Source: Pseudomonadota bacterium
GTDB lineage: Bacteria > Pseudomonadota > Alphaproteobacteria > Rhizobiales > Kaistiaceae
Direction of reading: 5' to 3'
Length of the DNA: 6,643 nt
Assembly (NCBI GenBank): GCA_023392225.1
Contig: JAEVZM010000606.1
Coordinates: 1 to 6,643, forward strand
The notes beneath the pieces were generated by a model. The model searched no databases, was not told the DNA's origin, and was given only the letters and a program-made list of their open reading frames with translations. Below, piece after piece: positions 1 through 6,104 of this stretch (its first letter is position 1; the number at the start of each line of letters is the position of its first letter). Made by a program: the position numbers and the translations under genes.

Positions 1-876
1 ATCAGGACGCACATGGCCGCCTTTCTCGCCATGCTGCCCACCACTGCCTTTGTCATCGTCATCTATCTCGGCTGCCTGGGCTGGACCGTGTTCATCTCCT
101 TCACCTCCTCGAAGGTGCTGCCCAACACCAATTTCGTCGGCCTCGCCCAGTACCGGCGCCTGATGGTGACCGAGCGCTGGACCGTCTCGGTCGAGAACAT
201 CTTCATCTATGGCAGCCTCTACATCGCCGGCTGCCTGGTGCTCGGCTTCCTGCTCGCCGCCTTCATCGACCAGAAGGTGCGCTTCGAGAACACGCTGCGC
301 ACGATCTATCTCTTCCCCTATGCGCTGTCGTTCATCGTCACCCGGGCGGTGTGGCAGTGGATCCTCAATCCCCAGCTCGGCATCGGCAAGGCGGTGCGCG
401 ACCTCGGGCTCGAGGGCTTCACATTCGAGATGCTGGTCAACCCGGCGACGGCGATCTATGCGCTGGTCATCGCCGCGCTGTGGCAGGGCGCCGGCCTGGT
501 CATGGTCATGCTGCTCGCCGGGCTCCGCGGCGTCGACGGCGAGATGATGCGGGCGGCACAGGTCGACGGCGTGCCGCTGTGGCGGACCTACGTCACCATC
601 GTCCTGCCCGAGCTCCGGCCGATGATCGTCACGTCCGTCGTGATCCTCGCGATCGCCGTGGTCAAGGTCTACGACCTCGTCGTCGCCATGACCATGGGCG
701 GCCCCGGCATCGCCACCGAGGTGCCGGCGAAGTTCGTCATGGACCACCTGTTCGAGCGCGGCAATATCGGCCTTGCGACCGCGGCGGCGACGCTGATGCT
801 CATCGCCGTCCTCGTCTTCCTGATCCCCTGGCTCTACGTCGCCTATGTACGGCAGCCGAAGGGGGCCCGGGTATGA
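1..876 (+). CDS. Sugar ABC transporter permease, AglF/GtsB-like (5' partial)
   Basis: One of two inner-membrane permease subunits of a CUT1-family carbohydrate importer; it pairs with the downstream permease to form the substrate channel. The frame is open from base 1. The first ATG (base 13) falls at the very edge of the first membrane segment, whereas relatives have a short cytoplasmic leader, so the true start is probably upstream of the window. Counting from base 13 there are 287 residues. Hydrophobic segments are seen at about 1-30, 65-85, 97-117, 147-170, 203-225 and 257-279. The EAA loop that docks on the ATPase lies near 177-200, with the core AAQVDG at 181-186 and LP at 198-199. The blocks RTIYLFPYALSFIVT, WQWILNP and GGPGIATEVPAKF are typical of AglF/GtsB-type glucoside or glucose permeases. 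The stop overlaps the next start as ATGA. The permease call is firm; the sugar is unknown. Confidence 0.93.
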   Translation: MRTHMAAFLAMLPTTAFVIVIYLGCLGWTVFISFTSSKVLPNTNFVGLAQYRRLMVTERWTVSVENIFIYGSLYIAGCLVLGFLLAAFIDQKVRFENTLRTIYLFPYALSFIVTRAVWQWILNPQLGIGKAVRDLGLEGFTFEMLVNPATAIYALVIAALWQGAGLVMVMLLAGLRGVDGEMMRAAQVDGVPLWRTYVTIVLPELRPMIVTSVVILAIAVVKVYDLVVAMTMGGPGIATEVPAKFVMDHLFERGNIGLATAAATLMLIAVLVFLIPWLYVAYVRQPKGARV

Positions 877-1778
877 GCACGGCCGCCATGACACCCCTTC
901 GACCGGGACCGGCCGGGCCGCCGCCCGGCGGCATCAACGCCGGCCGGGTCGCCCTCTACGTCTTCCTCGTCCTCTCGGCGGCGTTCTTCCTGATGCCGCT
1001 CTACGTGATGGTCGTCACCTCGCTCAAGGACATGGCCGAGATCCGCCAGGGTGAGATCTTCGCGCTGCCGGCGCACGCGACCGTGGCACCGTGGATCAAG
1101 GCCTGGTCGAGCGCCTGCAGCGGCCTCACCTGCGACGGCGTCAGCGCCGGCTTCCTCAACTCGGTCAAGATCACGCTGCCGGCGGTGCTCGCCTCGGTCG
1201 CGCTCGGCGCGGTCAACGGCTACGCGCTCTCGTTCTGGCGCTTTCCCGGGGCCAATCTCGTCTTCGCCGTCCTGATGACCGGCGCCTTCATCCCGCTCCA
1301 GGTGTTCATCTATCCGCTGGTCCGCATCACTTCAGAGGTCGGGCTGTTCGGCACGCTGGCCGGCGTCATCCTCCTCCACGTCTGCTTCAGCCTGCCGCTG
1401 ATGACGCTCCTCTTCCGGAACTTCTACGCCGGCGTGCCGGTCGAGCTGTTCAAGGCCGCGCGGGTCGATGGCGCCGGCTTCTGGGCGATGTTCCGCCACG
1501 TCTTCCTGCCGATGTCGGTGCCGATCGTCGTCGTCGCATTCATCATCCAGATCACCGGCACATGGAACGACTTCATCCTTGGCCTGATCTTCGCCGGGGC
1601 CGACAACATGCCGATCACCGTCCTCCTCAACAACGTCGTCAACTCCCAGTTCGGCGAGCGCGAATACAACGTCGACATGGCGGCGACGATCCTCGCCGGC
1701 CTCGTGCCGCTGGTCCTCTACTTCGCCTCGGGCCGCTGGTTCGTCCGCGGCATCATGGCGGGCGCGGTGAAGGGATGA
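873..1778 (+). CDS. Sugar ABC transporter permease, AglG/GtsC-like
   Basis: Second inner-membrane permease of the importer, 301 residues. The ATG at 873 overlaps the previous stop by four bases and has an AAGG at 859-862 about ten bases upstream; an in-frame ATG at 888 is a weaker alternative. After a Pro/Gly-rich cytoplasmic leader (1-24), membrane segments lie near 26-48, 98-120, 129-149, 159-180, 215-240 and 270-287. The EAA loop is at 191-213, with KAARVDGAGF and a closing LP. The protein ends in RWFVRGIMAGAVKG, a C-terminal form typical of AglG/GtsC-type permeases. The periplasmic loop after the first segment (about 50-97) has two close cysteines, C82 and C87, in the stretch SACSGLTCDGV, which I recall as a trait of this subfamily. 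WNDF near 231-234 is also conserved. Family placement is firm; substrate is not determined. Confidence 0.95.
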   Translation: MSTAAMTPLRPGPAGPPPGGINAGRVALYVFLVLSAAFFLMPLYVMVVTSLKDMAEIRQGEIFALPAHATVAPWIKAWSSACSGLTCDGVSAGFLNSVKITLPAVLASVALGAVNGYALSFWRFPGANLVFAVLMTGAFIPLQVFIYPLVRITSEVGLFGTLAGVILLHVCFSLPLMTLLFRNFYAGVPVELFKAARVDGAGFWAMFRHVFLPMSVPIVVVAFIIQITGTWNDFILGLIFAGADNMPITVLLNNVVNSQFGEREYNVDMAATILAGLVPLVLYFASGRWFVRGIMAGAVKG

Positions 1779-2890
1779 CCGCGATGACCGCCAATGCCGG
1801 CGCCAATGCCATCGAGATCCGCCGCCTCAAGGTCGCCTATGGCGCGCTGACCGTCCTCAAGTCGCTCGACCTCGACATCGGCGAGGGCGAGTTCCTCGTC
1901 CTGCTCGGTCCCTCGGGCTGCGGGAAGTCGACGCTCCTCAATGCCGTCGCCGGCCTCGGCCAGATCTCCGAGGGCCAGGTCTTCATCGGCGGCGACAACG
2001 TCACCTGGAAGCAGCCGAAGGACCGGCATATCGGCATGGTCTTCCAGTCCTACGCGCTCTATCCGCGCATGACCGTGCGCCGGAACATGGCGTTCGGGCT
2101 GATGATGCAGCGCGTGCCGAAGGCCGAGATCGACCGCCGGGTGGCGGAAGCTGCCCGCATCCTCCAGCTCGAGCCGCTGCTCGACCGGCGGCCCTCCGAC
2201 CTCTCCGGCGGCCAGCGCCAGCGCGTCGCGATCGGCCGGGCGCTGGTCAAGAACGTCAAGGTGTTCCTGTTCGACGAGCCGCTCTCCAACCTCGACGCCA
2301 AGCTGCGCAGCGAGCTCCGGGTCGAGATCAAGCGCCTCCACCGCGACCTCGGCACGACGATGATCTACGTCACCCACGACCAGATCGAGGCGCTCACCCT
2401 CGCCGACCGCGTGGCGGTGATGAAGGACGGCGTCATCCAGCAGCTCGATCATCCCGAGGTGGTCTACGCGACGCCGGAGAACCGCTTCGTCGCCGGCTTC
2501 ATCGGCGCACCCGGCATGAACTTCCTCCCCGGCAGGCTCGAGGCCGGTCCGGGGGGACCCGTGTTCCGCACCGGCGACGTGGCGGTGCCGCTCGCCGGCT
2601 ATCCGTTCCGTGCGCCCCCCGGCGCGAACCGCGCCGTCGAGCTCGGCATCCGGCCGGAGCACATCCGGCTCGGCGCCGCGGCGGAGGGGCAGGCGCTCCG
2701 GATCGCGCCGACGGTCGAGCTGGTCGAGCCGATGGGCGCCGACACGCTCGTCTGGACCACGCTCGCCGGCCAGTCCTTCGCCGTGCGCATCAGCGCCGAG
2801 GATCCGGTGCCCGGCAAGGGCCCGGTGGCGGCAGGTTTTCCGGTGGCGCGCGTCTCGTTGTTCGACGCCGGCACCGGCGAGAGGCTCTAG
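1775..2890 (+). CDS. Sugar ABC transporter ATP-binding protein, MalK/UgpC family
   Basis: Cytoplasmic ATPase that powers the importer, working as a homodimer beneath the two permeases. All ATPase motifs are present: Walker A GPSGCGKST at 45-53, Q-loop glutamine Q91, signature LSGGQ at 143-147, Walker B VFLFDEP at 163-169, D-loop SNLD at 171-174 and switch histidine H201. The C-terminal third (about 240-371) is the MalK-type regulatory TOBE/OB region, with GIRPEHI at 291-297 and VELVEPMG at 314-321. The full length of 371 residues is normal for the family, and nothing looks truncated. The upstream ATG (1775) overlaps the permease stop as ATGA. However, GAAGGG at 1769-1774 abuts that ATG and sits about nine bases before a second in-frame ATG at 1784, so translation may begin at residue 4. 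MalK relatives can bind regulators through this C-terminal region; nothing here shows whether this one does. Confidence 0.96.
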   Translation: MTAMTANAGANAIEIRRLKVAYGALTVLKSLDLDIGEGEFLVLLGPSGCGKSTLLNAVAGLGQISEGQVFIGGDNVTWKQPKDRHIGMVFQSYALYPRMTVRRNMAFGLMMQRVPKAEIDRRVAEAARILQLEPLLDRRPSDLSGGQRQRVAIGRALVKNVKVFLFDEPLSNLDAKLRSELRVEIKRLHRDLGTTMIYVTHDQIEALTLADRVAVMKDGVIQQLDHPEVVYATPENRFVAGFIGAPGMNFLPGRLEAGPGGPVFRTGDVAVPLAGYPFRAPPGANRAVELGIRPEHIRLGAAAEGQALRIAPTVELVEPMGADTLVWTTLAGQSFAVRISAEDPVPGKGPVAAGFPVARVSLFDAGTGERL

Positions 2891-2894
2891 CAGC

Positions 2895-2900
2895 AGGAGA
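2895..2900 (+). promoter_or_regulatory. Ribosome binding site deciding a GTG start
   Basis: AGGAGA at 2895-2900 lies five bases before GTG at 2906. That codon opens MKIVDVEAFAL, the normal first beta strand of the enolase-superfamily capping domain. A nearer GTG at 2901 is in another frame and can be excluded. The 15-base gap after the ATPase stop holds essentially only this site. Confidence 0.75.
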
Positions 2901-2905
2901 GTGAA

Positions 2906-4060
2906 GTGAAGATCGTCGATGTCGAAGCTTTTGCCCTGTCGGTCCCCGTCAAGGACGGGATCGTCTTCGGCATCGGCAAGGTGCTCCGCCGCGACACCGT
3001 GCTGGTCAAGGTCACCACCGAGAGCGGCATCGTCGGCTATGGCGAGTCCCATCACGGACGCGCCGCCGGCTCCGTCGCCCATGTCGTCAACAGCCTCCTC
3101 AAGCACTTCGTGATCGGTGCGGACGCCACCGACGTCGTCGGCATCTGGCACCGCATCTACACCATGCAGCTGCGCAGCCACGGCCTCGGCGCCGCCACCG
3201 CGATCGCGATGAGCGGCATCGACCAGGCGCTGTGGGACATCCGCGGCAAGGCGACCGGCTGGCCGCTCTACAAGCTCCTCGGCGGCTCGGCCCGGAAGGT
3301 GAAGGCCTATGCGGGCGGCGTCTCGCGCGGCTGGAGCGAGCCGGCGGCGCTCTGCGACGAGGTCGCGGCGGCGATGGCCCTCGGCTACAACGCGGTGAAG
3401 CTTCGCGGCGGCGACACCGTCGCCCGCGACGTCGAGCGTGCGACCGCGGTGCGCCAGCGCTTCGGCGACGACCTGACGATCATGGTCGACGCCAACACCA
3501 ACTACACCCTCGACGACGCGATCCGCGCCCTGCCCGCCTTCCGCGCGCTCGGCGTCGCCTGGCTCGAGGAGCCCTTCGCGCCGCACGACTACCGGAGCTA
3601 TGCCCGCGCCGACCATGCCGGCGTCCCGCTCGCCGCCGGCGAGAACCACTACACGCGCTTCGAGTTTCACCGGCTGATCGAGGACGCTCACGTCGGCATC
3701 ATCCAGCCCGACCTGTCGAAGTCCGGCGGCATCACCGAGGTGATGCGCATCGCCGCCCTCGGCTCGGCTTGGAAGCTGCCGCTCTGCCCGCATACCGCGA
3801 CCACCGGGCTCAACATGGCGGTGACCATCCATGTCCTCGCCGCCACCGAGAACGGCGGCTATTTCGAGGGCGACATCTCCAGTCCCAACCCGTTCCGCGA
3901 CCAGCTGGTCTCCACCCCCTACACCGTCGCAGCCGACGGCACGGTGACGCCGCTCGAGGCGCCGGGCATCGGCGTCGAGGTCGACGAGGACTTCGCTCGC
4001 GCCCATCCCTTTGTGGACGGACCGGCCTATGCCGAGATACCGGTGCGTGGGGGGAAGTGA
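2906..4060 (+). CDS. Enolase superfamily, mandelate racemase subgroup; probable acid-sugar dehydratase
   Basis: Cytosolic metalloenzyme of 384 residues, a normal length. It probably removes the alpha proton of a sugar acid and eliminates water; the substrate is not identifiable. The N-terminal capping domain spans about 1-125 (GYGESHHGRA at 44-53, SGIDQALWDIRGK at 103-115). The TIM-barrel domain spans about 130-365. Mg2+ ligands are inferred as D195 (in VDANTNY), E221 (in WLEEP) and E246 (in AAGEN). The general-base His-Asp dyad is inferred as H296 (CPHTATTG) and D269 (IQPDLSKSGG). E321 (YFEGD) matches the glutamate after the seventh strand. These match D195, E221, E247, H297, D270 and E317 of mandelate racemase. 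The usual Lys-x-Lys is here K165-L-R167, so only the histidine side keeps the standard base. The segment NPFRDQL and the PGIGVEVDEDF tail recall galactarolactone cycloisomerase-like and related dehydratase families. GTG start. It lies between the importer and the regulator, consistent with action on the imported compound. Confidence 0.92.
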   Translation: MKIVDVEAFALSVPVKDGIVFGIGKVLRRDTVLVKVTTESGIVGYGESHHGRAAGSVAHVVNSLLKHFVIGADATDVVGIWHRIYTMQLRSHGLGAATAIAMSGIDQALWDIRGKATGWPLYKLLGGSARKVKAYAGGVSRGWSEPAALCDEVAAAMALGYNAVKLRGGDTVARDVERATAVRQRFGDDLTIMVDANTNYTLDDAIRALPAFRALGVAWLEEPFAPHDYRSYARADHAGVPLAAGENHYTRFEFHRLIEDAHVGIIQPDLSKSGGITEVMRIAALGSAWKLPLCPHTATTGLNMAVTIHVLAATENGGYFEGDISSPNPFRDQLVSTPYTVAADGTVTPLEAPGIGVEVDEDFARAHPFVDGPAYAEIPVRGGK

Positions 4061-4080
4061 CGCACCAGCGCCAGGCAATC

Positions 4081-4101
4081 CTCCCGTGAGGCCCAAGGGA
4101 G
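4081..4101 (+). promoter_or_regulatory. Possible hairpin covering the regulator's ribosome binding site
   Basis: CTCCC at 4081-4085 is complementary to GGGAG at 4097-4101, with an 11-base loop. The right arm is most of the Shine-Dalgarno sequence AAGGGAG (4095-4101), which sits eight bases before the ATG at 4110. A transcript stem here would hide the ribosome site of the GntR gene. Five base pairs with four G-C is weak, and complementary stretches this short are common in GC-rich DNA. The site is certain as a Shine-Dalgarno; its sequestration is speculative. Confidence 0.35.
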
Positions 4102-4109
4102 CAGCCGCC

Positions 4110-4820
4110 ATGGACGAAGCCAACCAGACCCTTCGCGTCGTCAACGAGCTCGTCGCGTTCATCCAGAAGCGCGGCTACGAGGCTGGCGAGCGGCTGCCGT
4201 CGGAGCGGGACCTCACCAGTCGCTTCGCGGTGGGGCGTGGCGTCATTCGCGAGGCGCTGGCCTTCCTCGAGGCCAGCCGGTTCATCGAGCGGCGGCGGAA
4301 CTCCGGCATCTTCCTCGCCGCCGAGATGGATCAGGTCAGCGTCGAGACCCTGGTGCTCTACTCCAAGCTCGGCATCCCGCTCGACCAGCGGACCCTGGTC
4401 GAGGCGATGGAGGTCCGCAAGATCCTCGAGCTGCAGGCCATCGCGCTCGCCTGCGAGCGGCGCACCGAGGCGGACCTCGCCGCGCTCCGCGCGATCCTCG
4501 CCCGCTCCGAGGCGGCGCTCGCGGCCGGAGAGTCGATCGCCGACCTCGACCACGAGTTCCACATGGCGATCTTCCGCGCCACGCAGAACGACATCTTCCT
4601 CCGCGTCGTCACGCCCTTCTATCTGATGAGCCGGCAGCGCCGAAACGCCTTCTTCGCCGAGAGCGGCCACGGCCATGCCTCGCACGGCCATCACGTCGCG
4701 CTGGTCGCGGCGATCGCCGCCGGCGACGCCGCGAAGGCCACCAGACTCATGGATTCCCACATCGGGCGCGTCGAGCAGCACTACCTCACCGCCGAGAAGA
4801 ACAGGAGCACCGAGCAATGA
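4110..4820 (+). CDS. GntR-family transcriptional regulator, FadR/FCD subfamily
   Basis: DNA-binding regulator of 236 residues, the normal size for FadR-type GntR proteins. The N-terminal winged helix-turn-helix (about 1-70) shows LPSERDL at 29-35, the recognition helix VGRGVIREAL at 41-50 and the wing NSGIFL at 64-69. The all-helical FCD effector domain (about 95-225) carries the family's metal-site residues, inferred as D147 and H151 (DHEFH), H195 (HGHH) and H217 (DSHIG). FCD proteins commonly bind carboxylic acids or sugar acids through such a metal, which suits a neighbouring acid-sugar enzyme. The ATG at 4110 has AAGGGAG eight bases upstream and starts just before the winged helix; the frame is open further upstream but has no better site. 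It probably regulates this operon by a promoter outside the window; I see no clear palindromic operator in the 49-base gap before it. Its stop overlaps the next start as ATGA. Confidence 0.95.
   Translation: MDEANQTLRVVNELVAFIQKRGYEAGERLPSERDLTSRFAVGRGVIREALAFLEASRFIERRRNSGIFLAAEMDQVSVETLVLYSKLGIPLDQRTLVEAMEVRKILELQAIALACERRTEADLAALRAILARSEAALAAGESIADLDHEFHMAIFRATQNDIFLRVVTPFYLMSRQRRNAFFAESGHGHASHGHHVALVAAIAAGDAAKATRLMDSHIGRVEQHYLTAEKNRSTEQ
4803..4807 (+). promoter_or_regulatory. Ribosome binding site for the LVIVD-repeat gene
   Basis: AGGAG at 4803-4807, inside the last codons of the GntR gene, lies nine bases before the ATG at 4817. That ATG shares bases with the regulator's stop (ATGA, 4817-4820), so this start is well supported and the two genes are probably translated together. 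Confidence 0.75.
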
Positions 4821-6061
4821 CCGACCTGCCCGCCGCCGAGTACGCCCGCAACATGCGGCTGATCGGGTATACCGACCAGGGCGGCAGGCCCGACGGCGTG
4901 CAGGTCATGGTCAACAAGGGCCACGCGATCGTCGGCCACATGTTCTCGCAAGGCTTCTCGGTGATCGACGTGCGCGACCCGCGCCATCCGAAGCCGGTCG
5001 CCTACGTGCCGGCGCCGCCCAATACCTGGACGCTGCATCTCCGGGCCCATGACGACCTGCTGCTCGTCGTCAACGCCAAGGACCTCTATCGCGACGCGAT
5101 CCTCCAGGACGAGCAGAAGTATTATGTCGGCTCGATGAGCGACAAGCTCGGGCTCCGCGCCAGCCAGGAATACTCCGCCGGCTTCCGCGTCTACGACATC
5201 AAGAATCCGGCCGAGCCCCGCGAGATCGGCTTCATGCCGGTCGAGGGCGTGGGCGTGCATCGCATCTGGTATGTCGGCGGACGCTGGGCCTACATGTCGG
5301 CGATGCTCGACGGCTTCAGCGACTTCGTCTTCCTGATCGTCGACATGGCCGACCCGACGAAACCCTCGATCGTCGGGCGCTACTGGATCCCGGGCATGAA
5401 CCTTGCGGCCGGCGAGACGCCGTCATGGGATTCGAGCCGCTTCCGCTATTCCTGCCATCACGGCCTCGTCGCCGGCGACACCGCTTATGTCACCTGGCGC
5501 GACGGTGGCATCACGCTCCTCGACATCGCCGACCGCAGCGCGCCGAAGCTCATCGCGCACCGCACCTGGTGCCCGCCCTATGGCGGCGGCACGCACAATG
5601 CCCTGCCGCTGGTCGACCGCGGCCTCCTCGTCGTCGTCGACGAGGCGGTGCTGACCAACTGCGCCGACGGCATGAAGTACACCTGGGTCTTCGACATCCG
5701 CGAGCCGTCCAACCCGGTCAGCATCTCGACCTTCCCGACCCCGTCCGACCGCGACTACGTGGCCAAGGGCGGCCACTTCGGCCCCCACAATGTCCACGAG
5801 AACCGGCCGGGCAGCTTCGTCTCCTCGGAGCTGATCTTCGCCACCTACAACAATGCCGGCGTGCGGGCCTTCGACATCCGCAATCCCTACCAGCCGGTCG
5901 AGGTCGGCGCCTATGTGCCGCCGCCGCCGGCGCGGATGCTCGACCATCGGCCGGGCATCCCGCCGATCCTCCACACCAACGACGTCTTCGTCGATGCCAA
6001 CCGGCTGCTCTACCTCACCGACATGAACGGCGGCCTGTCGATCATCGAGATGATCGACTGA
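4817..6061 (+). CDS. LVIVD-repeat beta-propeller protein, function unknown
   Basis: A 414-residue protein built from LVIVD-type repeats, read as a seven-bladed propeller. Repeat strands occur at about 46-64 (GFSVIDVRDPRHPKPVAYV), 122-140 (GFRVYDIKNP), 171-190 (FLIVDMADPTKP), 230-250 (GITLLDIADRSAP), 288-306 (VFDIREPSNP), 348-366 (GVRAFDIRNPYQP) and 406-414 (GLSIIEMID). The last has no outer strand; residues 12-20 (NMRLIGYTD) could supply it and close the ring. No signal peptide or membrane segment is seen, so it is probably cytosolic. Histidines recur ahead of the next strand in most blades: H74/H78, H148, H214/H215, H260, H324/H327 and H386, plus H36/H41. This suggests a metal or catalytic site in the central channel. 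A longer polar insert lies at about 93-120. Its place beside a sugar-acid enzyme and regulator suggests a catabolic role, but no reaction can be assigned. The fold call is firm and the function unknown. Confidence 0.88.
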   Translation: MTDLPAAEYARNMRLIGYTDQGGRPDGVQVMVNKGHAIVGHMFSQGFSVIDVRDPRHPKPVAYVPAPPNTWTLHLRAHDDLLLVVNAKDLYRDAILQDEQKYYVGSMSDKLGLRASQEYSAGFRVYDIKNPAEPREIGFMPVEGVGVHRIWYVGGRWAYMSAMLDGFSDFVFLIVDMADPTKPSIVGRYWIPGMNLAAGETPSWDSSRFRYSCHHGLVAGDTAYVTWRDGGITLLDIADRSAPKLIAHRTWCPPYGGGTHNALPLVDRGLLVVVDEAVLTNCADGMKYTWVFDIREPSNPVSISTFPTPSDRDYVAKGGHFGPHNVHENRPGSFVSSELIFATYNNAGVRAFDIRNPYQPVEVGAYVPPPPARMLDHRPGIPPILHTNDVFVDANRLLYLTDMNGGLSIIEMID

Positions 6062-6104
6062 CGCCCTTCGCGTGCCCGCGGGCTCAGCCAGCCGCGATTG
6101 CGCC
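6062..6104. other. Short gap between convergent genes, no clear terminator
   Basis: These 43 bases separate the end of the + strand operon from the end of the - strand gene. The only symmetry is GCCCGCGGGC at 6074-6083, a perfect palindrome with no loop and no following T-run on either strand. It does not look like an intrinsic terminator. Termination may be Rho-dependent or lie inside the neighbouring gene. Confidence 0.5.

Noticed and set aside
351..872. A long + strand extension upstream of permease 2 overlapping permease 1
   Set aside because: The translated extension is Arg/His/Gly-rich and lies out of frame within permease 1. The ATG at 873 with a ribosome site gives a normal permease length.
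1718..4162. An 814-residue open frame on the - strand opposite the ATPase and dehydratase
   Set aside because: Its translation is rich in Arg, Asp, Ala, Gly and His with no fold-like pattern, while the + strand carries two fully motif-supported genes. It is a typical antisense shadow in GC-rich coding DNA.
3810..4817. A 335-residue open frame on the - strand opposite the dehydratase end and the regulator
   Set aside because: It spans two real + strand genes and the gap between them, has low-complexity composition, and lacks recognisable motifs.
6074..6083. Palindrome GCCCGCGGGC between the convergent genes as a terminator
   Set aside because: It has no loop and no adjacent T-run on either strand, and short perfect palindromes are expected by chance at this GC content.
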